Shown here: positions 1-9,171 of the stretch, piece by piece
Layout of the letters: each line of letters opens with the position of its first letter
Numbering within the stretch: the first letter of the stretch is position 1
Source: Pedobacter nutrimenti
Lineage (GTDB): Bacteria; Bacteroidota; Bacteroidia; Sphingobacteriales; Sphingobacteriaceae
Direction of reading: 5' to 3'
NCBI RefSeq assembly: GCF_003208655.1
Contig: NZ_QKLU01000005.1
Location: forward strand, 359,178-423,177
DNA: 64,000 nt
Program-made: the position numbers and the translations under genes
Notes under the pieces: generated by a model
Database searches by the model: none
The model's input: the letters and a program-made list of their open reading frames with translations, nothing else
Told to the model about the DNA's origin: nothing

Positions 1-30
1 TTCTTTATTTTGAGCATTCAACATAAAAAA

Positions 31-56
31 AGGAACCCCTAAAGGTTCCCTTTTTA
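31..56 (-). terminator. Rho-independent terminator of the TonB receptor gene
   Basis: A 6-bp perfect stem (GGAACC at 32-37, GGTTCC at 44-49) has T-rich sequence on both sides, so it could work in either direction. On the minus strand it lies about 20 bases past the stop codon of the receptor gene ending at 75 and is followed by a run of seven T. What lies upstream of position 1 is unknown. Confidence 0.75.
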
Positions 57-74
57 TTGTATAGGTAGTTGTGT

Positions 75-2723
75 TTAAAAGTTAAAGGCAGCAGATAACC
101 TGGCGAACCTGCCCAGAATTGGACGGGCATAATAAATGGCGCCAGGTGCTGATGTGATCCGCGGGTTGCCTTCGGTTAAACCAATGGTGTTGGTCAGGTT
201 GGAGGCATCGATGGCAAAACGCATTTGTTTTACCTTCAGGGAAATGCCTGCGTTTAGGACATCAAAGCTTGGTAAAGCAAAAACGTTGGCGTTGTCGGAA
301 TATTTTTTACCAAAATGATTGACCTCAGCATAAATGCTCAGCGCTTTGGTAATGTTATAGGCCGGGCGGATGGTTCCGTAAAAGCTTGGGATCCGGCGCA
401 CTTTATTGCCGTTGTAATCAAAACCATTTCCAGAGAAATCCCTGAATTTAGGGTCTTGAATGGTGGCATTTACCGTCAGGCTAAAATCGCCGGCATTAAA
501 CTGTCCTTCTAGTTCCAAACCGATGTTTTTGGCTTTGGCAAACTTGTTCTCGGAAGTACCGTCGAGCAGGATGTCTGTAAAGGCGATATTGTCCAGGTTC
601 ATGTAAAAAGCATTGGCAAAAAAAGCATATTGCTGGCCCTGTAACTTATAACCGAGTTCAAACTGGTTGATGACCGTAGGTTTTAACTTGCTCAGGTCAC
701 TGGCATTGTCAAAATAAGACTCTTCGATCGGAGAACGGAAACCATTGCTGTAACGGAAATAAGTGGCCATATTCTCGTTGAACTTATAATTGGCAGCCGC
801 ACTTCCCGATAAACGGTTAATGTCATATTTCCAGTAATAATAAGGTCCTGAAACGTTGGTGATGGAGTTGTCGGCCGTTGTGCTTCTGAAATCATAACCA
901 AAGCTGCTGTTGTTGTCCAGATTCTGGGCCGCAGATTGGGTGGCTTTATAGCCGCTGTAGCGGTCCATGTCAAAACGTAAACCAAGGTCAAAGGTCAGGT
1001 TATCGGTCGCCTTAATCTCTGCATTTCCAAACACAGCATTTACATCCCCCTTGGTCTGTGCTTTTCTGGTTAAAAATGAAATATCCGCTACACCATTATA
1101 AGTCCTGGAATAATTGGCTGCTCCGGGAGCCACAGATTTATCCACCAGGTTCAGCAATTGTGGGTTGTCAGATACGCTGACCAGTAAATTGCTCCAGTTC
1201 CATTGCTGGTCAGAACTCCAGTTGGAGTAGTAATAACCAAGGGAAAGGGTAGTTTTATCATTTTTATAATCGAACCTGAGGTTGTTGGCAAAGTTTTTCA
1301 TTTGTTTGTCAATGGCCCAGTAGCCCACTTTAGCCACCAGTGCCGGGTTTACCACTGCGCCGGTATTTACATCCGTATACTGAGGGTTTAGCACCGGAAA
1401 GGATGCGCCCGCAGAGGTGGTATATCCTTTTGCAAAATCAGCTGCCGTTTGAGGCTCAGCGCCTGGAAATATAGCGGTGTACTGCATATTGATATTGGTG
1501 TATCTTATGTTGTTGCTCACCGAAAAACCACCGCCCAAGTCCGTTTTAAATTCTCCTCCAAATACATCCACAACAGGGTGTACCCCATCTTCCAGGTTTC
1601 TGTTGTAGGTGCCCCCACCCAGTTGCGGAACGCTCAGCTGGCTAAAATTCCGGGAAGTTAAAGTCCCTGTATTTGGATTAAAACCATCGATGCCTTTAGG
1701 GTGATCCTTGTCCGTTAAAGGAATAGGTAAAAGGAATAAGTTTCTGTCATCCAATTTTTTATAAGACAATTTGATGTAACCATTATCCAGGTTGTATTTC
1801 AGGTTCATTTTTATCTGGCCACCATTGTTGCCTTTAAAACCAGGGTTACGTACCCCGTTTTCCGTCCGGTAAAAACCACCAATGTTGTAAAATAATTTAT
1901 CCGGTACAATGGCCCCGCCAATGTTCAGGTCTGTTCTGAACAGTCCTGAAGTCCCGGTGCTTAATTTTACCGTTCCGCCAAAATCATTGGTACCCGTTTT
2001 GGTAATGAAATTGATGATCCCGCCGGGTGCATTGGTGGCGAAAATAGAACCAGAACCGCCTCTTAGGGCTTCCATACGTGAAATGGTTTCATCTACCCGA
2101 AGCCAGTTGTCGGCATTGGCAAACTGTAAGGCCCCATCTTCAAAAACCGGCATGCCATCTTCCTGAATCTGTACATATTCATAAGCACCTGCCGAAGGAA
2201 TACCCCTTGCAAATAAGTTGTTGCCCACCTCACCACCAGAAGTTTCTACCACAAAACCTGGTACATGTTTGAGCAGGTCAGCGGCGCTACTTGGTGCAAG
2301 CTGTTGTATGGTTTTACTGCTGAAGCTGGAAATGGCCACACTGGATTCGATTTTTTTCAGTGCATTGGTGGTACCCGTAACCACTACCGCGTTCAGCTCC
2401 ATTAAATCTTCCAGCAGGACAATTTTTAAAGCAGAACCACCGATGGGTTGTTCCACAGACTTATAGCCAACGGCACTGATGATCAGTATTTTTCCATCAG
2501 GAGTGTTGTTCAACGCAAATTTACCGGCCTGGTCGGTCGAAGTACCGGTCTTGGTGCCTTTAATGACCACGGTTGCACCCGGAATGGGCTGGTCATTTTT
2601 ATCGACAACAGTTCCGGATATGGTTTCCGCTTTTTTCGCATGTACAGGAATAGGATTGCTGTATGCCAGCCCTGCATGGCCGATGATGCAGAGGGATAAA
2701 ATAAAGAATAAATGTCTGTTCAT
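75..2723 (-). CDS. TonB-dependent outer-membrane receptor, likely for trehalose or related sugar
   Basis: An 882-residue outer-membrane receptor with a signal peptide (about 1-28), a carboxypeptidase-regulatory-like beta-sandwich (about 33-115, starting SGTVVDKNDQPIPGATV), a plug (about 125-245, with GGIINFITKTG) and a long beta-barrel ending in the C-terminal Phe typical of outer-membrane proteins. TonB-ExbBD energise uptake through such receptors. The gene is last in a minus-strand set after an MFS permease and a trehalase, 72 bases past the trehalase stop, so trehalose or a trehalose-containing compound is the likely cargo. That assignment is inferred from context. No SusD partner is adjacent, so it is not a classical SusCD pair. 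Confidence 0.88.
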   Translation of the reverse strand: MNRHLFFILSLCIIGHAGLAYSNPIPVHAKKAETISGTVVDKNDQPIPGATVVIKGTKTGTSTDQAGKFALNNTPDGKILIISAVGYKSVEQPIGGSALKIVLLEDLMELNAVVVTGTTNALKKIESSVAISSFSSKTIQQLAPSSAADLLKHVPGFVVETSGGEVGNNLFARGIPSAGAYEYVQIQEDGMPVFEDGALQFANADNWLRVDETISRMEALRGGSGSIFATNAPGGIINFITKTGTNDFGGTVKLSTGTSGLFRTDLNIGGAIVPDKLFYNIGGFYRTENGVRNPGFKGNNGGQIKMNLKYNLDNGYIKLSYKKLDDRNLFLLPIPLTDKDHPKGIDGFNPNTGTLTSRNFSQLSVPQLGGGTYNRNLEDGVHPVVDVFGGEFKTDLGGGFSVSNNIRYTNINMQYTAIFPGAEPQTAADFAKGYTTSAGASFPVLNPQYTDVNTGAVVNPALVAKVGYWAIDKQMKNFANNLRFDYKNDKTTLSLGYYYSNWSSDQQWNWSNLLVSVSDNPQLLNLVDKSVAPGAANYSRTYNGVADISFLTRKAQTKGDVNAVFGNAEIKATDNLTFDLGLRFDMDRYSGYKATQSAAQNLDNNSSFGYDFRSTTADNSITNVSGPYYYWKYDINRLSGSAAANYKFNENMATYFRYSNGFRSPIEESYFDNASDLSKLKPTVINQFELGYKLQGQQYAFFANAFYMNLDNIAFTDILLDGTSENKFAKAKNIGLELEGQFNAGDFSLTVNATIQDPKFRDFSGNGFDYNGNKVRRIPSFYGTIRPAYNITKALSIYAEVNHFGKKYSDNANVFALPSFDVLNAGISLKVKQMRFAIDASNLTNTIGLTEGNPRITSAPGAIYYARPILGRFARLSAAFNF

Positions 2724-2795
2724 AATCTGGTTTTTTGTTTATACTGGTTAGTTGTGGTTGATGATGTTTATGTTTTCATGAATTCATTAAAAGAC

Positions 2796-4289
2796 TTATA
2801 AGGTTTCACTTTTCATTTTTAAATACACGCCATTGGTCCAGCCAAAGCCATCCTGGTTCGGATATTCACCCCCTGTTGCAAGCATAGCCGTGTCTTGGAC
2901 ATTGTATTTCTCGGAAATTTTGCCAGTTTCCTTAAAATGCTGTTCCACCATGGTGGTCCAATTGGTTCTGGTTTTTTCAGCAAGCTCCAGGAAGCCGTAA
3001 TTTTTAAGACCCTTAAAAGCAATCCATTGTAAAGGTGCCCAGCCATTTGGTGCGTCCCATTGCTGCCCGGAATGGTTTAAAGTCGTCAGTAAGCCCCCGG
3101 CTTTTAAAAAATCCTTTTCTATGACCGATGCAAGGGCTTTGGCCTGCGCTGCGCTGGCCATACCGAAGTACAAGGGGTAAGCCATGGCAATGGAAGGAAA
3201 ATTGGTCTGTTTTTCTGCCGAATGCTGATAATCGTAATACATTCCCTCTGCTGCAGACCATAAATATTTTTGAATGGCCTGTTCCCGGCTTTCGGCTTGC
3301 TCCTCAAATAATGCGGCGGTTTTAAAATTTCCGTTTAGCCCTTCTGCTTTTCCGATGGTTTTTTCCAGGTGCCAGAGCAGGCAGTTTAGGTCTATAGGAA
3401 CGATATCAGTAGTATGGGCCGTGTTCAGGTTTTTCTGGTCCTTGAACCAGCGGCTGGAAAAGTCCCAACCAGACTCGCAGGCGGCACGGATGTTCAGACA
3501 AATGGAAGGGCCTGAATGGGCCATGGTTTGGGTATCTTCCAAAAAACTCTCCGGTCTTGGGCTGTTGAGCTTGTCGAAATAACGGTTTAACAATTCACCG
3601 TCGGGCATAAGGACCAGGTGCTGGTAATCCCTTTGTTGCCCATGAAGCAATTCCTTGCCATTCATCCAGAAAAGGTATTCCTGGTGTAACTGTGGTAAGT
3701 ATTTGCTGTAAGCTGCCCCGCCTGTTTCTATAGCCAGCAGTTCCACCATTAGCGAAAAGAAAGGAGGCTGGGAACGGCTTAGAAAATAGGTTCTGTTGCC
3801 GTTAGGAATAAAGCCAAACTGATCAATCAGATGGGCAAAATTAGCGATCATACTTTTTATAAGATCGCTGCGTCCGGAAACCTGCAGGCCCAGCATGGTG
3901 AAATAACTGTCCCAGTAAAAAAATTCCCTGAACCTTCCTCCCGGAACCACAAAAGGATAGGGAAGGGCAAGCAGCGAACTGTGGTTATCGGTTGCAGTTC
4001 TGGTCAAAACAGACCATAAGGAGCTGATGTGTTCTTCTATGTTTTTGGAAAGATCTGTTTTAAACTGGTTTTGTTCCTGCACGGGAACCTCAAAATGCCG
4101 GTTCACAAAATCAGCCAGGTTAAAACCGGTCTTTTTATTTTCGATCCTGTATTGTTTCAGAATGTCCGGTACAGGAAATTTCGGGATGCAATCTGCAAAG
4201 GTTTTCTGGTCGGGATACAGCCCGCTGAGCTGTACGTCGGCGAACAGTTCTTCCAGGTTTTCGACAAAAAGGGAAGGGCTATGGTGCAT
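2796..4289 (-). CDS. treA: Trehalase, glycoside hydrolase family 37
   Basis: Hydrolyses alpha,alpha-trehalose to two glucose molecules. GH37 marks are clear in the 497-residue product: signature 1 PGGRFREFFYWDSY at about 116-129, the Asp-bearing ESGWDFSSRW segment, signature 2 QQWDAPNGWAPLQW at about 409-422, and the Glu-bearing SEKYNV near the C-terminus. The frame stays open 74 codons upstream to 4511, but that part lies inside the permease gene and encodes no GH37 sequence. I therefore chose the ATG at 4289, which overlaps the permease stop by 11 bases and implies translational coupling. No signal peptide follows from this start, so the enzyme is probably cytoplasmic and fed by the permease. 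Confidence 0.92.
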   Translation of the reverse strand: MHHSPSLFVENLEELFADVQLSGLYPDQKTFADCIPKFPVPDILKQYRIENKKTGFNLADFVNRHFEVPVQEQNQFKTDLSKNIEEHISSLWSVLTRTATDNHSSLLALPYPFVVPGGRFREFFYWDSYFTMLGLQVSGRSDLIKSMIANFAHLIDQFGFIPNGNRTYFLSRSQPPFFSLMVELLAIETGGAAYSKYLPQLHQEYLFWMNGKELLHGQQRDYQHLVLMPDGELLNRYFDKLNSPRPESFLEDTQTMAHSGPSICLNIRAACESGWDFSSRWFKDQKNLNTAHTTDIVPIDLNCLLWHLEKTIGKAEGLNGNFKTAALFEEQAESREQAIQKYLWSAAEGMYYDYQHSAEKQTNFPSIAMAYPLYFGMASAAQAKALASVIEKDFLKAGGLLTTLNHSGQQWDAPNGWAPLQWIAFKGLKNYGFLELAEKTRTNWTTMVEQHFKETGKISEKYNVQDTAMLATGGEYPNQDGFGWTNGVYLKMKSETL

Positions 4290-5529
4290 GGTATATAGAT
4301 GAGGTCTGATTGATTTTTTTCGATTTTTTAAACAACAACAAGGCGATGCTGAGCAGAAACAGAGGAACCAGGGAAAAGTAAAACGCACTTTGTCCGCCGT
4401 AATGCTGAAATATATAGCCGGTAATAATAGAGCCCAGTGAGCCGCCCAAAGCAGAAAAGACCACAATAAGCCCCGACATGGTACCATGTTGTTTTTTAGG
4501 GAGGGCAGCAAGGATAACAGAGTTAATGGCCGGATAAATCGGTGCCAGGAAAAACCCGATTAAGGGGAATATATAGGCCGAAAATGGAACATCTGCCCAA
4601 ACTTTAATGACATGCCCTTCTTCGGCTTTGGCCAGGGGCAGGGCAATCAGCACCAATGCTGCTGCGGCCACCAGGCAAACCGTCAGGGTAACATACCAGG
4701 AAACTTTTTTAAGGACCATGCCGGCAAGAAACCGCCCTATAGCCGTGGAGGCTGCCATAATACCCGCCATCAGTACACTAAAGGAAGAAGGTAAATGCAA
4801 TACCTTATTGTTAAAGGTGGGCAGCCAGCTCATAATGCTTTGCTCAATCAGCACATATAAAAAAGCGCAGACAACAAAAGAAACCACCAGCGGCAGGACC
4901 AGTAAGCGGAACATTTCCATAAAGGAGGCCCCTGTATTTTCTTCGGTAGGTTTGGCTGCCGATTCATTGAGCGGGGCAAGGGTTAACAGAAGCAGAGCCA
5001 ATAGGTATAAAGCCCCGATAAAATAGTAAATGTGAAACCATCTTCCCGAACTGGCATCGGCATCATCAATAAAATAACTGAAAATGAAATAGCCCAGTAA
5101 AATACCCACCATGAAGCAGCTTTCAATAAAGTTCATCAGGCTGATGTGTTCCTTTTCGTTTTTGGTGATCAGGCCAATGCTGCCAAATACCGATATTTTG
5201 ATCAGGGCAAAACTGGCCCCTGTGACCGCAAACAAAAGTTTTACAGCGATAAATGTTTTCACCGAAGGGACAATAAAACAGGCCAGGGCTACTGCGGCAA
5301 GTCCAATTTGCATGGATTTTTTATAGCCGATTCTGGTGATAAAGGAAGCCACCAAAAAGGAAACGACTGCAATGGTGATGTCTTTAAAAGCTTCCAGCAC
5401 AGATGCGGAAGATTCATTGACATGATAATAGCGTTGCACCTGCATGATCACGGTTCCCACGCTATTGAGCATAATCCCAAACAGAAGGTAATTGATAAAG
5501 ACAGAGATTTTAATTTTTAAGTTTCCCAT
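4279..5529 (-). CDS. MFS sugar permease of the trehalose cluster
   Basis: A 416-residue polytopic inner-membrane protein with about twelve hydrophobic segments in two halves and a charged central loop, the major facilitator pattern. It begins MGNLKIKISVFINYLLFG and ends in a basic tail. It is the first gene of the minus-strand set; its stop overlaps the trehalase start, so it probably brings the disaccharide (or a product of it) into the cytoplasm. Substrate is inferred from the neighbour only. A divergent AraC regulator starts 170 bases away and is the obvious candidate controller. Confidence 0.85.
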   Translation of the reverse strand: MGNLKIKISVFINYLLFGIMLNSVGTVIMQVQRYYHVNESSASVLEAFKDITIAVVSFLVASFITRIGYKKSMQIGLAAVALACFIVPSVKTFIAVKLLFAVTGASFALIKISVFGSIGLITKNEKEHISLMNFIESCFMVGILLGYFIFSYFIDDADASSGRWFHIYYFIGALYLLALLLLTLAPLNESAAKPTEENTGASFMEMFRLLVLPLVVSFVVCAFLYVLIEQSIMSWLPTFNNKVLHLPSSFSVLMAGIMAASTAIGRFLAGMVLKKVSWYVTLTVCLVAAAALVLIALPLAKAEEGHVIKVWADVPFSAYIFPLIGFFLAPIYPAINSVILAALPKKQHGTMSGLIVVFSALGGSLGSIITGYIFQHYGGQSAFYFSLVPLFLLSIALLLFKKSKKINQTSSIYHAP

Positions 5530-5698
5530 TTGTTATACATGATGTTGCTGCTGGTCAAAGCTTATGCTATTAGAGCGGCTTATATTTGGTTTAATAAAAT
5601 TCAGACTTTCAAAGCGATAAAAATTATCCTGTATTCATTTTTGATTGAACTATATTAATATAATTATTCATATATTTAATTATTAAGTATTAATAAGG
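5530..5698. promoter_or_regulatory. Divergent promoter region between permease operon and araC-type gene
   Basis: An AT-rich stretch of 169 bases between two diverging start codons. A TATATTTG sequence at 5581-5588 fits the Bacteroidota -7 element TAnnTTTG for the regulator gene, though no good -33 TTG is at the usual distance. The last 60 bases are very AT-rich with TTAAT/ATTAA repeats that could form an operator. Binding by the neighbouring regulator is inferred. Confidence 0.4.
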
Positions 5699-6544
5699 AT
5701 GAAAGTAGAGTTTGAAATTGTAAAGCCAGATGAACATTCTTCTTTCCGGTTTCTGTATCAGAACAAAAACACCTGTGAGTTTGTGTGGCAGTATCATTAC
5801 CATCCGGAATACGAGCTGGTCTGTGTGCTTTACGGTGACGGGACCCGTCATGTGGGCAATCACCTGAGTATGTACCAGAACGGCGACCTGGTGCTCATCG
5901 GCTCCAATATGCCGCATTCTGGCTTTGGATTGAACGCTACAGATCCTCACGAGGAAATCGTTGTCCAAATCAGGCCCGAGGTCATGAAACAATGGATTTC
6001 TGATTTTCCGGAAATGAAGGAGGTCGCCTTGTTGATGGAGCGTTCCAGGCATGGGATTAAGTTTGAAGGGAAAACCAAAAAGGAAGTTACAAAAATGCTC
6101 ATTGGACTAAAAAACGTTTCGGCTTTTGAAAAACACCTGGGTATGCTGAAGGTGCTCCATAAACTCGGTGGAAGCGAAGAATATGTGATGCTCAATGAAC
6201 AACCTATTCTGGGTGAGCTGATCCGTAAACACCGCTCCAGGCTCCAGAAAATTTTTACTTATGTAGAGAATTACTATCAGGAAGATATAGACATTCAGAA
6301 AGTAGCAGATATCGCAAACATCTCTGTGCCTTCCTTTTGTAATTACTTTAAAAAAATGACGCACATTACCTATACCGAATTTGTAAACCGTTACCGGATC
6401 CAGAAAGCCTGTATGCTTTTGCAGCAAGACAAAACCATTTCGGAGGTTTGTTTCGAATGCGGTTTTAATAATGTGACCTACTTCAATAAGATATTTAAAC
6501 GGATTGTTCATAAAACCCCTTCCGATTTCAGGGTTGATAAATAG
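5699..6544 (+). CDS. AraC-family transcriptional regulator with cupin sensor domain
   Basis: 281 residues. The N-terminal half (about 20-100) reads as a cupin-type ligand-binding domain (HYHPEYELV then GDLVLIGSNMPH). The C-terminal 100 residues form the double helix-turn-helix of AraC proteins (IQKVADIANISVPSFCNYFK and ISEVCFECGFNNVTYFNKIF). It diverges from the permease/trehalase/receptor set, which it probably activates in response to the sugar; that is inference from gene order. Close to full family length with no visible defect. Confidence 0.9.
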   Translation: MKVEFEIVKPDEHSSFRFLYQNKNTCEFVWQYHYHPEYELVCVLYGDGTRHVGNHLSMYQNGDLVLIGSNMPHSGFGLNATDPHEEIVVQIRPEVMKQWISDFPEMKEVALLMERSRHGIKFEGKTKKEVTKMLIGLKNVSAFEKHLGMLKVLHKLGGSEEYVMLNEQPILGELIRKHRSRLQKIFTYVENYYQEDIDIQKVADIANISVPSFCNYFKKMTHITYTEFVNRYRIQKACMLLQQDKTISEVCFECGFNNVTYFNKIFKRIVHKTPSDFRVDK

Positions 6545-6674
6545 AATAAACCAGGTTTAAGATGCGCCCGCTCAGGCTCCCGCAGAGCGGTCCAGACAAT
6601 ATCACTTTCTGAACCCCTAAAACGGGATTGAAAAATTATACTCCGGTAAGACATATTGCCAAATTGCTCGGCAC

Positions 6675-6701
6675 AAAAAAAAGGTGCCTTCCTGGCACCT
6701 T
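6675..6701 (-). terminator. Terminator of the arginine decarboxylase gene
   Basis: An 8-bp perfect stem (AAGGTGCC 6681-6688, GGCACCTT 6694-6701) with a 5-base loop. On the minus strand it is followed by a run of eight T. It lies 24 bases past the stop codon of the gene ending at 6725. Confidence 0.85.
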
Positions 6702-6724
6702 CAATTATTTTAGTGGGTTTAATC

Positions 6725-8116
6725 CTAGGTATAACCCAGAATTTTTAAAACCTGTTTGCTGTTTTGTTCCTCGCCGAAAACCTCAAAGTTAAAAGTTTCG
6801 TCACGGTTTCTGCGGATAATCACATGTTTAGGGCTAGGGAGCAGGCAGTGGTGAATACCACCATAACCGCTCAATACTTCCTGGTAAGCTCCGGTATGGA
6901 AAAAACCAAGGTATTGTACTTTACGCGTTTTAGGCATAAATACACTGTTCATGTGTGCTTCCTGGTTGTAGTAATCCTGGCCATCGCAAGTGATCCCGCC
7001 AAGGTTCACTTTTTCATATTCTGCATCCCAGTTGTTGATCGGTAACAGCACATATTTCTGGTTTAAAGCCCATACATCCGGAAGGTTGGTAATGAAAGAA
7101 CCGTCCAGCATCAGCCATCTTTCCCGGTCGTTTTGCTGTTTGCGGCCCAATACCTTGTATAAAATACCAGAAGCTTCCGCTACCGTGTATTTACCAAATT
7201 CAGTAATAATGTCTGGTTCGATTACATCGTGCTCAGCGCAAATTTCCTTGATCCTTTTTACAATTTCGTTCACCATGTATTCATAGTCGAAATCGAAAAC
7301 CAGGGAATCTTTAAAAGGCATACCACCACCAATATCCAGGGTATCCAGTTCAGGATTGATCTTTTTGAATTTGCAGTAAAGGGTTACATATTTTTCCAGC
7401 TCGTTCCAGTAATAAGGCGTATCCGAAATACCCGAGTTGATGAAAAAGTGGAGCAGCTTTACACGAAAATTCGGATTGGCCGCAATTTTACTGTTGTAAA
7501 AATCGATGACATCTTCCAGTCTTACGCCCAAACGGGAGGTATAGAACTGAGAGTCCGGCTGCTCTTCAGCCGCAATACGGATACCTAAATTACAAGGGGT
7601 ATCCATTTCGATCTCATCATCGTAAAGATTAAATTCTTCTTTATTGTCCAGTACAGGAATGATGTTTTTATAACCATCATGTAGCATATCAATAATATAC
7701 TGTTTGTACTGGTAGGTTTTAAAACCGTTACAGATCAGCGTAATGTCTTTGGTTAAGGCGCCTTTTTTTTCCAGGGCGTCTACCATAGGCATGTCAAATG
7801 CAGAAGAGGTTTCCAGGTGAATGCCATTTTTCAAAGCCTCTTCCACAATATGACGGAAGTGGGAGCTTTTGGTGCAATAGCAATACTTGTAATCACCCCT
7901 GTAATTGTTCTTCAGAATGGCCGTCTGGAACAAGATCTTGGCCTGCTGAATTTTTTTGCTGATCATTGGAAGATACGTGAAACGTAATGGCGTACCATAA
8001 GTCTCGATCATTTCCATTAAGTTTAGGTCCTGGAAGTACAATTCATCATCTATTATGTCATAACCTTCCTGAGGAAAACCAACACTTAGATCAAGAAATT
8101 CGGAGTAACTCTGCAT
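6725..8116 (-). CDS. speA: Arginine decarboxylase (PLP-dependent, alanine-racemase fold)
   Basis: Converts arginine to agmatine, the first step of one route to putrescine. The 463-residue product has the fold-III PLP pattern: the Schiff-base lysine in YCYCTKSSH (Lys83), a glycine loop LDIGGGMPF near 262 that would hold the phosphate, and the C-terminal catalytic cysteine in GGITCDGQDY (Cys377). It is much shorter than E. coli SpeA (over 600 residues), as is usual for the Bacteroidota form. Ornithine or diaminopimelate decarboxylase are related alternatives, but length and overall sequence fit the Bacteroidota arginine decarboxylase. It is divergent from an arginase gene, and arginyl-tRNA synthetase follows, so three arginine-using functions sit together. 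Confidence 0.82.
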   Translation of the reverse strand: MQSYSEFLDLSVGFPQEGYDIIDDELYFQDLNLMEMIETYGTPLRFTYLPMISKKIQQAKILFQTAILKNNYRGDYKYCYCTKSSHFRHIVEEALKNGIHLETSSAFDMPMVDALEKKGALTKDITLICNGFKTYQYKQYIIDMLHDGYKNIIPVLDNKEEFNLYDDEIEMDTPCNLGIRIAAEEQPDSQFYTSRLGVRLEDVIDFYNSKIAANPNFRVKLLHFFINSGISDTPYYWNELEKYVTLYCKFKKINPELDTLDIGGGMPFKDSLVFDFDYEYMVNEIVKRIKEICAEHDVIEPDIITEFGKYTVAEASGILYKVLGRKQQNDRERWLMLDGSFITNLPDVWALNQKYVLLPINNWDAEYEKVNLGGITCDGQDYYNQEAHMNSVFMPKTRKVQYLGFFHTGAYQEVLSGYGGIHHCLLPSPKHVIIRRNRDETFNFEVFGEEQNSKQVLKILGYT

Positions 8117-8165
8117 TTTTTATATTTTTGAACAATTATTAAAGGTATAGCAACTTAAAATAAGT

Positions 8166-8184
8166 TAATTTTGGCTCAAAGATA
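8166..8184. promoter_or_regulatory. Overlapping divergent -7 elements for speA and arginase
   Basis: TAATTTTG at 8166-8173 (plus strand) and TATCTTTG read on the minus strand at 8184-8177 both match TAnnTTTG exactly. They lie 45 bases from the arginase start and 61 bases from the speA start. No clear -33 TTG is present for either. If both are used, polymerase binding for the two genes would be mutually exclusive. Confidence 0.4.
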
Positions 8185-8217
8185 AACCTTTTATAAAATA
8201 CACTCGTAATTTTTTTT

Positions 8218-9168
8218 ATGACTAAATCTTTAAAGATAATTGAAGTAAAATCTGAGATTGGTGCGGGTACACGCGGTGCCAGTCTTGGTGTAGATGCGAT
8301 AAAAATTGCGGCCCTGGATTTTGGAAGCAGGTTTTTTAAAAAACACAAATCGGTAGAAGTCCCAAATGAAAACCATTTGCTGCTGGAAAGCACAGGGAGC
8401 CCTTTTGCCAAAAGGATTTCCGGTATACTGACCATGGTAGAGCGGGTGAGTGATGAAGTTAAAAATACGCTGGGCAATAACGAATTTCCAATTGTACTGG
8501 CCGGAGACCACAGTACAGCAGCCGGAACCATTTCAGGAATCAAAGCCGCTTACCCTAAGTCACGGCTTGGGGTCATTTGGATTGATGCCCATTCGGACAT
8601 GCATTCTCCTTATACTACGCCCTCGGGCAATATGCACGGTATGCCCCTGGCCATGGTACTGGACGAAGACAATACTGACTCTAAAGTCAATAAACTGGAT
8701 CAGGAGACCATTAATTACTGGTACCAGCTGAAAAATGTAGGCAATATTGCCCCGAAAATCGCTTACCGGGACCTGGTGCTCATTTCGGCCAGGGATATGG
8801 AAAAGCCCGAGGAGCACCTGATCAAAAAACATAAAGTCAAAAACATTACCACAGCCGAATTCCGGAAAAGGGGCGTGGAAAGAACGGTGATTGAAACGAT
8901 GATGTACCTGGACCACTGCGACCTGATCTATGTTTCTTTTGATGTCGATTCCCTGGACCCAACCGCTTCCAGAGGAACAGGCACACCAGTTGTCCAGGGA
9001 TTGACAGAACGGGAAGCAGGTGCCCTGATGACCCGGCTGATCACCAACCAGAAGGTCTGCTGTTTTGAAATTGTAGAAGTGAATCCAACGCTGGATAAAG
9101 AAAATCAAATGGCAGAACATGCTTTTGAAATCCTGATTAAAGCAACCAATGCTTTCAGAAACGAATAG
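8218..9168 (+). CDS. rocF: Arginase-family ureohydrolase
   Basis: 316 residues of the binuclear manganese ureohydrolase family, which splits arginine to ornithine and urea. The metal ligands are all visible: GDHS (Asp97/His98), DAHSDMH (Asp123, His125, Asp127) and SFDVDSLDP (Asp242, Asp244). The segment SGNMHGMP at about 137-143 matches arginases rather than agmatinases, which have a different residue pattern there. Length is normal. argS starts 3 bases after the stop, so the two are almost certainly co-transcribed, and speA is divergent. Agmatinase activity would give putrescine with SpeA and remains the alternative. Confidence 0.85.
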   Translation: MTKSLKIIEVKSEIGAGTRGASLGVDAIKIAALDFGSRFFKKHKSVEVPNENHLLLESTGSPFAKRISGILTMVERVSDEVKNTLGNNEFPIVLAGDHSTAAGTISGIKAAYPKSRLGVIWIDAHSDMHSPYTTPSGNMHGMPLAMVLDEDNTDSKVNKLDQETINYWYQLKNVGNIAPKIAYRDLVLISARDMEKPEEHLIKKHKVKNITTAEFRKRGVERTVIETMMYLDHCDLIYVSFDVDSLDPTASRGTGTPVVQGLTEREAGALMTRLITNQKVCCFEIVEVNPTLDKENQMAEHAFEILIKATNAFRNE

Positions 9169-9171
9169 AAT

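Noticed and set aside
4290..4511. Upstream extension of the trehalase frame by 74 codons
   Set aside because: The segment is inside the permease gene, is rich in Cys/Trp/Leu as an out-of-frame reading would be, and adds nothing to the GH37 domain.
6568..6590. Hairpin CCGCTC/GAGCGG after the AraC gene as a terminator
   Set aside because: Six base pairs with an 11-base loop and no T run; too weak to call.
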